Positions 1 to 9,620 of a DNA stretch of 64,000 nt are shown piece by piece. Each line of letters opens with the position of its first letter. Position 1 is the stretch's first letter. This DNA is from Winogradskyella sp. (GTDB lineage Bacteria; Bacteroidota; Bacteroidia; Flavobacteriales; Flavobacteriaceae), in NCBI GenBank assembly GCA_013002225.1, contig JABDKL010000083.1:1-64000 (forward strand), written 5' to 3'. The position numbers were made by a program, and so were the translations under genes. The notes under the pieces are model-generated. The model was given only the letters and a program-made list of their open reading frames with translations. It was not told the DNA's origin and did not search any database.

Positions 1-3
1 CTG

Positions 4-1473
4 TTAACGCGAATAATTTGGTGCTTCTTTAGTAATAGTTACATCATGTGGGTGACTCTCGTTGATTCCACTAGAAGTAATTTTAACGAACTTTCCGTTA
101 TTTTGAAGTGAAGCAATATCTTTTGCACCACAGTAACCCATACCTGCTCTTAAGCCACCAACAAACTGATGGATACTTTCGAACAACTCACCTTTATATG
201 GCACACGTCCTACTATACCTTCTGGCACTAATTTTTTAATATCATCTTCAACATCCTGAAAATAGCGGTCTTTACTTCCTTGTTTCATAGCTTCTACCGA
301 ACCCATACCTCTATAAGACTTAAATTTTCGTCCTTCATAGATAATGGTTTCTCCAGGGCTTTCTTTTGTCCCTGCCAAAAGCGATCCCAACATAACAGTA
401 TCTGCTCCTGCAGCAATAGCTTTTGGAATATCACCTGTGTAACGAATACCACCGTCCGCAATTACTGGTACACCAGTGCCTTTAATTGCCGAAGCAACTT
501 CTAGCACTGCAGAGAACTGAGGAAAACCAACACCAGCCACTACTCTCGTTGTACATATTGAACCTGGACCAATTCCTACTTTTACAGCATCGGCACCTGC
601 CTCTACTAAATACTTGGCAGCTTCACCTGTTGCAATATTACCAACAATAACTTCTAATTTCGGGAACTGTTGTTTAATAGATTTTAAAATCTTTACAACT
701 CCAACGGTATGGCCATGAGCAGTATCAATCACTACGGCATCAACACCTGCATTAACCAAAGCTTCTGCTCTATCAACAGCATCGCCAGTAACACCTATAG
801 CTGCAGCAACTCTTAATCGACCATACGTATCCTTATTCGCAATTGGTTTTTGAGTTACTTTTGTAATATCTCTAAACGTAATTAAGCCAGCTAATTTATC
901 GCCTTCTACAATTAATAATTTTTCAATTTTATTAGTTTGTAAAATGGCTTCAGCATCTTTTAATGACGTTCCGACAGGTGCCGTTACTAAATTGTCGGAT
1001 GTCATAACTTCGGTAATCGGCCGATCGTTTGCATGTTCAAAACGCAGGTCGCGATTTGTTACGATGCCTCTAAGTTTTCCGTTTTCATCTACAATGGGAA
1101 TACCTCCAATACTATGTTCTTTCATAGCATTTTTTGCATCTGCAACTACCGCTTCCATTGGTAAGGTAACTGGATCGATGATCATACCACTTTCAGCACG
1201 CTTAACACGTCTCACCTTAGCCGCCTGATCTTCGATAGTCATGTTTTTATGCAACACACCAATGCCACCTTCCTGAGCCATGGCAATTGCCATTTTACTT
1301 TCGGTAACAGTATCCATAGCAGCTGAAACTACAGGAATATTAATCGTAATGTTTCTAGTAAATTTTGTTTGAATATTTACCTCTCGAGGAAGTACTTCTG
1401 AAAATGCTGGAACTAATAATACGTCATCGTAAGTGAGTCCTTCACCTAAGATTTTATTTTCGTGTGCTGTCAT
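4..1473 (-). CDS. guaB: IMP dehydrogenase
   Basis: Cytosolic enzyme that oxidises IMP to XMP with NAD, the committed step of GMP synthesis. The 489-residue product has the usual length. It has the N-terminal half of a TIM barrel, two CBS domains inserted at about residues 95-205, and the catalytic loop GPGSICTTR with the nucleophile Cys307. The flap region contains YRGMGS. It starts with ATG and ends three bases from the left edge of the window. A TATCTTTG -7 element lies 24 bases upstream of the start. It is transcribed away from the TonB receptor gene. Confidence 0.97.
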   Translation of the reverse strand: MTAHENKILGEGLTYDDVLLVPAFSEVLPREVNIQTKFTRNITINIPVVSAAMDTVTESKMAIAMAQEGGIGVLHKNMTIEDQAAKVRRVKRAESGMIIDPVTLPMEAVVADAKNAMKEHSIGGIPIVDENGKLRGIVTNRDLRFEHANDRPITEVMTSDNLVTAPVGTSLKDAEAILQTNKIEKLLIVEGDKLAGLITFRDITKVTQKPIANKDTYGRLRVAAAIGVTGDAVDRAEALVNAGVDAVVIDTAHGHTVGVVKILKSIKQQFPKLEVIVGNIATGEAAKYLVEAGADAVKVGIGPGSICTTRVVAGVGFPQFSAVLEVASAIKGTGVPVIADGGIRYTGDIPKAIAAGADTVMLGSLLAGTKESPGETIIYEGRKFKSYRGMGSVEAMKQGSKDRYFQDVEDDIKKLVPEGIVGRVPYKGELFESIHQFVGGLRAGMGYCGAKDIASLQNNGKFVKITSSGINESHPHDVTITKEAPNYSR

Positions 1474-1496
1474 GGCAATTAAGATATAATTGCACG

Positions 1497-1504
1497 CAAA
1501 GATA
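1497..1504 (-). promoter_or_regulatory. -7 element upstream of guaB
   Basis: On the minus strand the sequence is TATCTTTG followed by C, a full match to the Bacteroidota -7 box TAnnTTTG, 24 bases before the guaB start. I found no clear TTG -33 box at the right distance, so this rests on the -7 match and its position. Confidence 0.45.
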
Positions 1505-1609
1505 CTCTAAATTTTAAACTATATAACATAGAGTTCTAAAATTCATTAGGATTAAAAAACAATTTGATTCTTCTAAGTTTCTCAAACACAGAAATCTATA
1601 AATTTAATT

Positions 1610-1628
1610 TTTATTTATTCTAAATAAA
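1610..1628. promoter_or_regulatory. Palindromic operator candidate for the FecA-like receptor gene
   Basis: A perfect inverted repeat, TTTATTTA-ttc-TAAATAAA, ends two bases before the -33 TTG of the promoter at 1631-1660. The half-site TCTAAATAAA recurs at 1690-1699, directly against the start codon. A 19-bp palindrome beside a promoter of an iron-type TonB receptor suggests a binding site for a Fur- or DtxR-family iron repressor. That assignment is inference; AT-rich palindromes also arise by chance. Confidence 0.4.
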
Positions 1629-1630
1629 CT

Positions 1631-1660
1631 TTGAAAAACTAAAAATGGGTTTTAAATTTG
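1631..1660 (+). promoter_or_regulatory. Promoter of the FecA-like receptor gene
   Basis: TTG at 1631-1633, a 19-base spacer, then TAAATTTG at 1653-1660 match both boxes of the Bacteroidota primary sigma promoter. The start codon at 1700 leaves a leader of about 30 bases, which contains the second TCTAAATAAA half-site. Confidence 0.65.
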
Positions 1661-1699
1661 CACACTGAAAGAAACGTTATTTTTAATCAGTCTAAATAA

Positions 1700-3931
1700 A
1701 TGAAATACAAATTTGCCCTTACAGTTATTGGATTTACAATGCTATCTTCCGTAAATTCTCAAGAAAAAAAACAAGAAAAACCCAAAGATTCTATTCAAGA
1801 ATTAGATGAAGTATTAATAAACGCCAATGCCATGTTTGGCAGCAAATATGTGGCTAAAAACAGAACAGGTTCATCTTACTATGTTTCGCCAGAAGAATTG
1901 AAAAAATTTACCTACACTGACATTAATCGTGTGTTGAGAGCTATTCCTGGTGTTAGCTTCTACGAAGAAGATGGTTTTGGTCTAAGACCAAACATAAGTT
2001 TAAGGGGAACTTCACCGGAACGAAGTGCTAAAATATCTTTAATGGAAGATGGAGTATTAATTGCTCCTGCACCATATAGCGCATCCTCTGCTTATTATTT
2101 TCCGTCTGTTGCAAGAATGCAAGCGGTTGAAATCCTAAAGGGTAGTAGCCAAGTTCAATACGGTCCTTTTACTACGGGTGGCGCTATAAATATGATTTCT
2201 ACACAAATTCCAGATAGCTTTAAAGGACAATTTAGAGCTAATTTAGGTAGTTTTAATACCAGTCAAATTCATGCTAAAGTCGGTGACAGTAAGCCTACAT
2301 TAGGTTATATGGTTGAGTTTCTCAACTATAATTCTGATGGATTTAAAACTTTACCAGACAACAGTAATACCGGATTTGATATTAACGAGGTTGTTGCAAA
2401 ATTTAGAGTTAACTCTAAAGCCGAAGCAAAGTTACAACAGTCTATTGAAGCGAAATTTCAATACTCGGATGAAGTCTCAAATGAAACTTACCTTGGTGTA
2501 ACTGAAGCTGATTTTGCAGATGCTCCGTTTTCAAGATATGCAGCTTCACAAGAAGATCAAATGAATGCAGAACATGTGCAACTCATGTTAACGCATACTC
2601 TAGATTTCACCAAAAACTTTAGAATAACAACTAATGGATACTACAATAAGTTCTCTAGAAATTGGTACAAATTAGATGATGTAATATTTAACGGTGATAA
2701 ACAAAAAATTAGCGCTGTTGTTTCAAACCCAAGCAGTTTTTCAGATCATTTAGGGGTTTTAAAAGGAGATATCAACTCAACTGATGACGCACTATTGGTT
2801 AAAGCCAATAACAGAGCTTACATTTCTAAAGGTTTGCAAACAAAATTCGATTACCACTGGTATGGTGATAACACATTTCATGATATAGAAGTTGGTGTTC
2901 GTTACCATTATGATGAAGAAGATCGTTTTCAATGGGAGGATGGCTTTAATATTATAGACGGTAACATGAATAAAACTTCTGACGGTTTTAGAGGTTCACA
3001 AGGCAACAGAATTAGTAGTGCAACTGCACTTGCCACGTATGCTATGTATAAATTTAAATATAATAAACTTACCCTTACACCGGGTTTACGTTATGAAAGT
3101 ATGATATTAAACCGCGAGGATTTTGGAAGTGATGATCCAGATAGAAATGGATTTGATCTTACTGAAAGAGAAAACAGATTTGATATTTTTATTCCTGGAA
3201 TGGGATTCAACTATGCATTTACTAATAACGTATCTGTATTTGGAGGTGTTCATAAAGGATTTTCACCACCAAGTAATCAACCTGGTCAAAAAGCCGAAGA
3301 GAGTATAAATTACGAGTTAGGTTCTCGTTTTGCTTTTGGTAACCTAAGAGGTGAACTTATTGGATTCTTTAACGACTATAGCAACTTGTTAGGAAGTGAT
3401 ATCGCTGCCACAGGTGGCACTGGGTCTCTTGAGCAATTTAATGCTGGAGAGGTAAACGTTAACGGTATAGAATTATTATTAAATTATGACCTTTTGCCAA
3501 ATGATCCTAAATTTAAATTACCATTAACCTTTGGCTATACATTCACTAATACTGAATTTCAAAATAGTTTTGGTAGTGATAATGATATTTGGGGAGAGGT
3601 TGAAGCTGGAGACGAACTACCTTATATTCCTAAACATCAGTTTAACGCCATGCTTTCTTTAGAGCACAACAAATACGAATTAAATATTAGTGGTCGTTAC
3701 AACGGTGAGTTCAGAACACTTGCAGGTTCTGGTGATATTGCAAATGATGAATTGGTTGCTTCTAATTTTATTATAGATTTTTCTGCAAAATATCATTTTT
3801 CAAAATTATTAAGCTTCACAGGGAATATTATAAATATGCTCGATGAAACTTATGCTGTTTCTAGAGTGCCAGCAGGATTACGTCCTGGTCATCCATTCGG
3901 TGCAAACCTCGGACTGGAATTAAGGTTTTAA
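1700..3931 (+). CDS. TonB-dependent outer-membrane receptor, FecA-like
   Basis: Outer-membrane active transporter of 743 residues. It has a signal peptide of about 20 residues (MKYKFALTVIGFTMLSS), a plug domain at about residues 35-170, and a C-terminal 22-strand-type barrel ending in Phe. The plug segment with ISLRGTSPERSAKISLMEDG and the motif YGPFTTGGAINM resemble FecA-type ferric dicitrate receptors. There is no N-terminal carboxypeptidase-like or signalling extension, so it is not a sigma-coupled or Sus-type receptor. It has its own promoter and palindrome upstream and a hairpin terminator after it. Substrate is inferred, not shown. Confidence 0.88.
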   Translation: MKYKFALTVIGFTMLSSVNSQEKKQEKPKDSIQELDEVLINANAMFGSKYVAKNRTGSSYYVSPEELKKFTYTDINRVLRAIPGVSFYEEDGFGLRPNISLRGTSPERSAKISLMEDGVLIAPAPYSASSAYYFPSVARMQAVEILKGSSQVQYGPFTTGGAINMISTQIPDSFKGQFRANLGSFNTSQIHAKVGDSKPTLGYMVEFLNYNSDGFKTLPDNSNTGFDINEVVAKFRVNSKAEAKLQQSIEAKFQYSDEVSNETYLGVTEADFADAPFSRYAASQEDQMNAEHVQLMLTHTLDFTKNFRITTNGYYNKFSRNWYKLDDVIFNGDKQKISAVVSNPSSFSDHLGVLKGDINSTDDALLVKANNRAYISKGLQTKFDYHWYGDNTFHDIEVGVRYHYDEEDRFQWEDGFNIIDGNMNKTSDGFRGSQGNRISSATALATYAMYKFKYNKLTLTPGLRYESMILNREDFGSDDPDRNGFDLTERENRFDIFIPGMGFNYAFTNNVSVFGGVHKGFSPPSNQPGQKAEESINYELGSRFAFGNLRGELIGFFNDYSNLLGSDIAATGGTGSLEQFNAGEVNVNGIELLLNYDLLPNDPKFKLPLTFGYTFTNTEFQNSFGSDNDIWGEVEAGDELPYIPKHQFNAMLSLEHNKYELNISGRYNGEFRTLAGSGDIANDELVASNFIIDFSAKYHFSKLLSFTGNIINMLDETYAVSRVPAGLRPGHPFGANLGLELRF

Positions 3932-3957
3932 TTATTTGAGTTAATTATTGGTTAATA

Positions 3958-3995
3958 AAGAAGGCATTACTTTAAGAAGTGATGCTTTCTTTTTT
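3958..3995 (+). terminator. Rho-independent terminator after the FecA-like receptor gene
   Basis: The 15-bp stem (3958-3972 with 3977-3991, two G-T wobbles, 4-base loop) runs into a T tract. It overlaps the stop region of the convergent HMG-CoA lyase gene. Confidence 0.7.
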
Positions 3996-4857
3996 AATGA
4001 TACTTGGTAAAAATCTTTGTCGCCTCGTTATAAGCACTTTCGAAACTCATAGCATTTAGATCATGCGCCTTTTTCTGAGTGAAATATGAAAGCATTTTCT
4101 CTGTAGGCATATTACCAGTAAGCTCATCTTTTGCCATGGGGCAACCTCCAAAACCTTGTATGGCTCCATCAAAACGTCTACAGCCAGCATTATAAGCTGC
4201 ATCAACTTTTTCGAACCAGCTTGTAGGCGTAGTATGCAAATGTGCTCCAAATTCAATATTTGGATATTTTGGAATTAAATTTGAAAAAAGGTATTCAATA
4301 TTCTCTGGATCAGAACTGCCAATAGTATCGCTCAAGGACAATATTTTTACTCCCATTTTATCCAAACGCTCGGTCCATTCGCCAACTATATCAACATTCC
4401 AAGGATCTCCATAAGGATTTCCAAAACCCATAGATATATAAACAACCACTTCCTTTTGATTTTTATCTGCAATTTCTAAAATTTCAGATAGTGTGATCAC
4501 AGACTGAGCAATCGTTTTATGCGTATTCCGCATTTGAAAATTTTCAGAAATAGAAAACGGAAACCCTAAATAGTTGATCTCCCTATGTTCTGACGCATCA
4601 TTTGCTCCTCGTGTGTTTGCAATTATTGCGAGTAGTTTGCTGTTTGTTTTGCTTAGGTCCAACTGAGCTAATACTTCAGCTGTATCAACCATTTGAGGTA
4701 TGGCTTTAGGCGATACGAAACTGCCAAAATCTATCGTGTCAAAATTAACACGAAGCAAAGACTGTATGTACTGTACCTTTTTTTCAGTTGGAATAAAGGC
4801 TTTGATACCTTGCATGGCATCTCTCGGGCATTCTATGATTTTTACAGCTTTATTCAT
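3994..4857 (-). CDS. Hydroxymethylglutaryl-CoA lyase
   Basis: Cleaves 3-hydroxy-3-methylglutaryl-CoA to acetyl-CoA and acetoacetate, the last step of leucine degradation. The 287-residue product begins with the HMGL-like barrel motif IIECPRDAMQ. It carries metal-binding GAHLHTT and the active-site cysteine loop GFGGCPMA. The frame stays open to a GTG at 4881, but the ATG at 4857 places the first strand at the expected distance and is preferred. It follows the LysE gene by 27 bases in the same direction and may be cotranscribed. The window also holds leucine dehydrogenase and methylmalonyl-CoA mutase, which fits branched-chain amino acid catabolism. Confidence 0.9.
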   Translation of the reverse strand: MNKAVKIIECPRDAMQGIKAFIPTEKKVQYIQSLLRVNFDTIDFGSFVSPKAIPQMVDTAEVLAQLDLSKTNSKLLAIIANTRGANDASEHREINYLGFPFSISENFQMRNTHKTIAQSVITLSEILEIADKNQKEVVVYISMGFGNPYGDPWNVDIVGEWTERLDKMGVKILSLSDTIGSSDPENIEYLFSNLIPKYPNIEFGAHLHTTPTSWFEKVDAAYNAGCRRFDGAIQGFGGCPMAKDELTGNMPTEKMLSYFTQKKAHDLNAMSFESAYNEATKIFTKYH

Positions 4858-4884
4858 TGGCTCAAATATACAGTATTTCACAAA

Positions 4885-5502
4885 TTACAATAGAATGAAA
4901 ACAGCGATTCCTACAAATACGATTATTTGAAGCCATTTTAATATAAGGCCTGAGTTTTTATGTCTCATCGTAAAGGATTTTATCTGGCCCGCCAGCAGTG
5001 CTATACTAGAAAATATAATGAATGACACCAAAATAAAAAGTCCGCCTAAAACATAAAATTGAATAAGCGTACTTGTCGTTTCACTAAATAAAAATCCTGG
5101 AAAAAATGCCAAAAAGAAAATGGTCACTTTGGGATTTAGAACATTCATTATAAAGCCTTGTACAAATAATTCTTTTAAACTTTTTTTTGGTGCTTCTGTT
5201 GTCTCAAAATTTAAATCACCGCTCGATCTAAAAACCATATACGCTAAATATAATAGATACAATGCACCCAGAATTTTAATACCTAAGAAAAGATATTCAT
5301 TCGTCTTAATTATAGCAGATAACCCAAACGCCAAAAATGTTGTGTGCACAATACAACCCGTCATTAATCCACAAACTGTAGCAATACCATAGGCTTTACC
5401 ATTAGTTATACTTTGTACAAGTACAAAAATATTATCTGGACCTGGTGAAATTGCCAAGGCAGATGTTGCAAAAATAAAAGATATAAGAATCTCGTAATTC
5501 AA
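4885..5502 (-). CDS. LysE/RhtB-family amino-acid exporter
   Basis: Inner-membrane exporter of 205 residues with about six hydrophobic segments. The N-terminal signature SPGPDN sits at residues 20-25, as in LysE/RhtB proteins. Residues 100-115, between membrane segments, are polar. The start appears to be TTG: no in-frame ATG lies upstream, and starting here gives normal spacing to the signature. The gene lies just upstream of HMG-CoA lyase. Substrate cannot be read from sequence; the family exports amino acids such as threonine, homoserine and leucine. Confidence 0.85.
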   Translation of the reverse strand: MNYEILISFIFATSALAISPGPDNIFVLVQSITNGKAYGIATVCGLMTGCIVHTTFLAFGLSAIIKTNEYLFLGIKILGALYLLYLAYMVFRSSGDLNFETTEAPKKSLKELFVQGFIMNVLNPKVTIFFLAFFPGFLFSETTSTLIQFYVLGGLFILVSFIIFSSIALLAGQIKSFTMRHKNSGLILKWLQIIVFVGIAVFILL

Positions 5503-5600
5503 GACATTAAGTTTGGCACTAAAATACGTTAAAACAAAAAAAAATGTAAGTAGTTACTATATAAATCGAACTAAAGATTAATGAACACTGAAAAAGTCAA

Positions 5601-6530
5601 ATGAAAAAAATTACACGTGTTTTTGGTTTTATTGCAATTCTACTTTTTACGATTGTAATAGCAGCACAATCTTCAGCGACCTATGACATTAATTTCACAA
5701 GTTCCTGGAATTCTGCTGACCATGGAGTCTTACCAGATAATGCGCATTGGTCTAACTTAGTAGGTGCAATACACAATGCTAATATTACTTTTTTAGAAGT
5801 GGGAAACGTCGCCTCTGAAAGTATTGAAGATATAGCTGAAGTGGGATCTAATTCTGCTTTTAATTCCGAAGTAAATTCAGCAATTAATTCTGGTGATGCC
5901 AAAACATGGTTGCAGCAACCATTTACACCTTATGCTGCTATTAGTTCTGCTACTCTTACTGATGTCGTAGTGACTGAAAATTTCCCTTTATTGTCCTTAG
6001 TTTCTATGATCGCCCCAAGTCCTGACTGGATGATTGCTGTTTCTGGATTAAACTTATGGGATACTAATCTTAATCAATGGAAACCGTCTTTTTCCATTGA
6101 CCTATACGTTTATGATGCTGGTACAGAAAATGGCTATAATTATTCCTATGATAACTCACCGACTATGCCGCAGTACGTAATTGCCAAGGTTTCTGGAGCA
6201 ACAGGCTATCCATTCGGCACAGAAAAAATAGGAACTCTATCAATTGCATTGAAATCGACTACATTAAGTGTTGGTAGTACCGCTTATCAAAACCGTGTGA
6301 ATTTATTTCCTAATCCTAATTATGGTTATACGCTAACAATAACTAATGCAGATACTTTGAAAAAGATTGACATTTATAATGTTTTAGGTAAACGCGTTAA
6401 GCAAAGGTCTAGCACTAGTTTTAAATCAACAGAGATATTTGATACTTCAAATTTAAATAAAGGTGTGTATATCGTTAGGCTAACGAACCTTAGTAATACT
6501 ATTGAAAGTAGACGACTAATTATAAACTAA
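5601..6530 (+). CDS. Secreted spondin-domain protein with type IX secretion sorting domain
   Basis: The 309-residue product has a signal peptide of about 23 residues. A spondin_N-like domain follows at about 27-210: Y-x-I-x-F near the start, then HWSNLVGAIHNA, and later APSPDWMIAVSGLNLWD, which matches the conserved spondin acidic/Trp region. The last 80 residues are a T9SS type A C-terminal sorting domain (NLFPNP, then YNVLGK and GVYIVRL). It should be exported by the Sec pathway and then by T9SS to the cell surface or medium. Spondin_N domains in eukaryotes bind extracellular matrix; an adhesion role here is inference. It stands alone between divergent or convergent neighbours. Confidence 0.85.
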   Translation: MKKITRVFGFIAILLFTIVIAAQSSATYDINFTSSWNSADHGVLPDNAHWSNLVGAIHNANITFLEVGNVASESIEDIAEVGSNSAFNSEVNSAINSGDAKTWLQQPFTPYAAISSATLTDVVVTENFPLLSLVSMIAPSPDWMIAVSGLNLWDTNLNQWKPSFSIDLYVYDAGTENGYNYSYDNSPTMPQYVIAKVSGATGYPFGTEKIGTLSIALKSTTLSVGSTAYQNRVNLFPNPNYGYTLTITNADTLKKIDIYNVLGKRVKQRSSTSFKSTEIFDTSNLNKGVYIVRLTNLSNTIESRRLIIN

Positions 6531-6531
6531 G

Positions 6532-7554
6532 TTAAAATGGCTTATTCAATAATTTTTTATTAATGTCTTTAATGAGTTTTGGGCCTTCGTAAATAAACCC
6601 TGTATAAAGCTGAATTAAATCGGCCCCAGCATCTAACTTCTCCAAAGCATCTTCGGCTGAATGTATTCCACCAACTCCAATAATTGGAAACGCTTTATTA
6701 CTCTCCTTAGCTAAAAATCGAATCACATCTGTAGAACGATTGGATAGCGGCTGTCCACTAAGACCACCAACTTCCAATTTCTTTTCACTTCTAAGACCTT
6801 CTCTAGAAATCGTAGTATTAGTCGCTATAACACCATCTATTTTTGTCGTTGCTATAATATCTATTATATCTAAAAGTTGCTCGTTTGTAAGATCTGGTGC
6901 AATTTTTAATAGAATAGGTTTAGACTTTGGCTTTTTAAAGTTTAAAACCTGTAACGCCTTTAAGAGTTGAGTTAATGGCTCCTTATCTTGTAATGCTCTT
7001 AAGTTAGGTGTATTTGGAGAACTAACATTAACCACAAAATAATCTACATACTCAAACAGGGCATCAAAGCATGTTTCGTAATCATTAACCGCATGTTCAT
7101 TTGGTGTCGTTTTGTTCTTACCAATATTACCGCCTATTAATACACCGTTATTTTTTTTTAATCTTTCAACAGCCTCAATTACACCTCCATTATTAAATCC
7201 CATTCGATTGATAATCGCAGAATCCTCTTTAAGTCTAAACAAGCGCTTTTTTGGGTTACCTCCCTGTGGCTTAGGCGTCAATGTGCCTATCTCTATAAAT
7301 CCAAATCCAAAATTAGATAACTCATTAAATAGCTTAGCATCCTTATCAAAACCAGCGGCTAAACCCACTGGGTTTTTAAACTTTAAACCAAAAAGGTTGC
7401 GTTCTAGTCTCTTATCCTCAACAAGATATATACTTCTAATCAATTGCTTTAAACCTGGAATTTTGGAAAGTGATCTTATGAGCGAAAAGGTAAAATGATG
7501 AACGTTTTCTGGATCAAAACAAAATAAAATTGGACGGATAATTGATTTATACAT
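6532..7554 (-). CDS. pyrD: Dihydroorotate dehydrogenase (quinone)
   Basis: Oxidises dihydroorotate to orotate with quinone as acceptor, at the inner membrane, in pyrimidine synthesis. The 340-residue product has the class 2 N-terminal membrane-association helix ([15 protein letters not shown]), the glycine-rich AAGFDKDA, and [11 protein letters not shown] with the class 2 catalytic Ser. FMN-binding motifs GGLSG and GVGGI follow. The frame opens at a TTG at 7575, but the ATG at 7554 fits the family start. It is divergent from pepT, with a 89-base shared promoter region. Confidence 0.96.
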   Translation of the reverse strand: MYKSIIRPILFCFDPENVHHFTFSLIRSLSKIPGLKQLIRSIYLVEDKRLERNLFGLKFKNPVGLAAGFDKDAKLFNELSNFGFGFIEIGTLTPKPQGGNPKKRLFRLKEDSAIINRMGFNNGGVIEAVERLKKNNGVLIGGNIGKNKTTPNEHAVNDYETCFDALFEYVDYFVVNVSSPNTPNLRALQDKEPLTQLLKALQVLNFKKPKSKPILLKIAPDLTNEQLLDIIDIIATTKIDGVIATNTTISREGLRSEKKLEVGGLSGQPLSNRSTDVIRFLAKESNKAFPIIGVGGIHSAEDALEKLDAGADLIQLYTGFIYEGPKLIKDINKKLLNKPF

Positions 7555-7572
7555 GGTTGGAAATTTGCTCAA

Positions 7573-7580
7573 CAAAAATA
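7573..7580 (-). promoter_or_regulatory. -7 element upstream of pyrD
   Basis: Minus-strand TATTTTTG matches TAnnTTTG, 18 bases before the pyrD ATG. No good -33 TTG is visible. The short distance to the start would give a very short leader. Confidence 0.35.
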
Positions 7581-7595
7581 AACAAAAGCTTAGAC

Positions 7596-7626
7596 TTGTA
7601 CCTTAATCATGCGTTGTCTATTTTTG
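7596..7626 (+). promoter_or_regulatory. Promoter of pepT
   Basis: TTG at 7596-7598, a 20-base spacer, then TATTTTTG at 7619-7626. The ATG at 7644 would lie about 11 bases after the expected transcription start. This promoter lies back to back with the pyrD -7 element. It also supports the shorter pepT start, because the longer frame would begin upstream of the promoter. Confidence 0.6.
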
Positions 7627-7643
7627 ATTATAATCTCAAAAAA

Positions 7644-8885
7644 ATGATATCTAAACAACAAATTATAGACCGGTTTATAAGCTATGTTACCATAGACACA
7701 GAATCCGATCCTAACTCTAAGACAACACCAAGTACAGAAAAGCAATGGGACTTAGCACATAAACTGACCAAAGAGCTTATTGCAATAGGTATGAAAGATG
7801 TTACTATTGACACTAATGCTTATGTCATGGCAACTTTACCAAGTAATATAGACCATGACGTACCAACAATTGGGTTTATATCGCATTTTGATACGACTCC
7901 AGATTTCACTGGAAAAAATGTAAAACCTCGTGTGATTGAAAATTATGATGGAAAAGATATTGCCTTAAATGCTGACGAGAATATCATCCTGTCTCCAAAT
8001 TATTTTGAAGATTTACTACTATATGTAGGCCAAACCTTAATTGTAACAGATGGTACTACACTTTTAGGTGCAGATGACAAAGCAGGAATTACGGAGATTA
8101 TGACGGCGATGGAATATCTTATCAAAAATCCAGATATTAAACACGGAAAAATCAGAGTTGGATTTACACCAGATGAAGAAATAGGTCGTGGTGCTCATAA
8201 GTTTGATGTCGATAAATTTGGTGCCGATTGGGCTTATACTATGGATGGTAGCCAGGTCGGTGAATTAGAATACGAAAACTTTAATGCCGCAGGTGCTGTA
8301 GTATTTGTTAAAGGTAAAATTGTACATCCTGGCTATGCAAAAGGCAAATTGGTTAACTCAATGTATTATGCTTCTGAATATATTAATACACTGCCGCGAT
8401 TAGAAACCCCAGAACATACCGAAGGTTATGAAGGTTTTTTTCATTTACATCACATAGAGGGGAAGGTTGAAGAAACAATTTTAAAATACATTATAAGAGA
8501 CCACGACAAGGATAAATTTGAAGCGCGAAAAGCCCTGATGCAAAAAATTGTGAATGATTTAAATACTAAATTTGAAGCAGAAGTATTTACGATAGAAATT
8601 ACTGACCAATACTTTAACATGAAAGAGAAGGTAGAACCTGTAATGCATATTGTAGATATAGCAGAAGAGGCTATGAAAGCCTTGGACATCGATCCGTTAA
8701 TAAAACCAATTCGTGGCGGCACAGATGGCTCGCAACTTTCTTATATGGGCCTACCATGTCCTAATATTTTTGCAGGAGGACATAATTTTCACGGTCGCTA
8801 CGAATATGTGCCTGTGGAGAGTATGCAAAAAGCTGTAGAAGTGATATGTAAGATTTCTGAAATAACAGCTTCAAAAGCTAAATAA
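7644..8885 (+). CDS. pepT: Peptidase T (tripeptide aminopeptidase)
   Basis: Cytosolic M20-family metallopeptidase that removes the N-terminal residue of tripeptides. The 413-residue product shows the metal ligands in SHFDTTPD (His81, Asp83), the bridging LLGADDKAG (Asp144), and the catalytic pair TPDEEIG (Glu178, Glu179). The C-terminal FAGGHNFHG carries the last His ligand. An open frame extends upstream to 7542, but those residues have no family counterpart and overlap pyrD and the promoter. ATG at 7644 is chosen. Confidence 0.96.
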   Translation: MISKQQIIDRFISYVTIDTESDPNSKTTPSTEKQWDLAHKLTKELIAIGMKDVTIDTNAYVMATLPSNIDHDVPTIGFISHFDTTPDFTGKNVKPRVIENYDGKDIALNADENIILSPNYFEDLLLYVGQTLIVTDGTTLLGADDKAGITEIMTAMEYLIKNPDIKHGKIRVGFTPDEEIGRGAHKFDVDKFGADWAYTMDGSQVGELEYENFNAAGAVVFVKGKIVHPGYAKGKLVNSMYYASEYINTLPRLETPEHTEGYEGFFHLHHIEGKVEETILKYIIRDHDKDKFEARKALMQKIVNDLNTKFEAEVFTIEITDQYFNMKEKVEPVMHIVDIAEEAMKALDIDPLIKPIRGGTDGSQLSYMGLPCPNIFAGGHNFHGRYEYVPVESMQKAVEVICKISEITASKAK

Positions 8886-8928
8886 AGAAATCGGTCTGTT
8901 TATAAAATCAACTTTAAGAAAACGTGAT

Positions 8929-9528
8929 ATGCGAAAGAAAAACACTGTTGACGATTATATACATAATCATCCAAACTGGATGGAAGAGCTATCACAATTA
9001 CGTAAGATTATTTTGCAAACTGAATTAGAAGAAACCATAAAATGGAATATGCCAACGTATTGCCTCAACGGTAAAAACGTTTTAGGAATTGGGGCCTTTA
9101 AAAATCATTTTTGTTTATGGTTTCATCAAGGTGTATTTTTAACAGATGAGCATAATTTACTAATTAATGTTCAAGAAAATAAAACTAAAGCCTTACGACA
9201 AATGCGTTTTATATCGAAAGCAGATATTAACGAGGCTGCTGTTTTAACTTATGTAAAAGAAGCTATAGAAAACCAGCGTTTGGGTAAAGAATTAAAACCA
9301 AAACGTGCTTTAAAAAAGGTTACTCTTACAAATGAGTTAAAAGTTGTTTTATCGGCTAATGAACGTCTAAAAAAAGCTTTTAAAAATCTAACTCCTGGTA
9401 AACAACGTGAGTATGGTGAGTACATTGCCGAAGCAAAGCGAGAAGCTACGAAACAAAGTCGCATAGATAAAATAACACCGATGATTTTAAATGGTGTTGG
9501 TCTTAACGACAAGTACAAGAAGAGTTAG
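8929..9528 (+). CDS. DUF1801/YdeI family protein
   Basis: The 199-residue cytosolic product has a DUF1801-type domain at about residues 15-115 (EETIKWNMPTYCLNGKNVLGIG, then the FLTD segment). A YdeI-like C-terminal helical region follows at about 140-195 (LKKAFKNLTPGKQREYGEYI). The two-domain arrangement is common in Bacteroidota and Firmicutes; biochemical function is unknown. It lies 43 bases after pepT and may be cotranscribed. A second DUF1801-like protein is encoded at 32635. Confidence 0.8.
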   Translation: MRKKNTVDDYIHNHPNWMEELSQLRKIILQTELEETIKWNMPTYCLNGKNVLGIGAFKNHFCLWFHQGVFLTDEHNLLINVQENKTKALRQMRFISKADINEAAVLTYVKEAIENQRLGKELKPKRALKKVTLTNELKVVLSANERLKKAFKNLTPGKQREYGEYIAEAKREATKQSRIDKITPMILNGVGLNDKYKKS

Positions 9529-9564
9529 TGCCAAAACTTTTACCGTACAATTACTGTATAATAA

Positions 9565-9596
9565 AAAAAACAAGCCACTCAAAAAAGAGTGGCTTG
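9565..9596 (-). terminator. Terminator of the His/Tyr-rich protein gene
   Basis: A perfect 10-bp stem (9571-9580 with 9587-9596, 6-base loop) is followed on the minus strand by a run of eight T. There is no T run on the plus side, so it serves the minus-strand gene. Confidence 0.8.
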
Positions 9597-9620
9597 CCTC
9601 AAATTAACCAACTAAACTAA

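Noticed and set aside
7542..7643. Upstream extension of pepT
   Set aside because: The extra 34 codons overlap pyrD and lie upstream of a matching promoter; no family counterpart.
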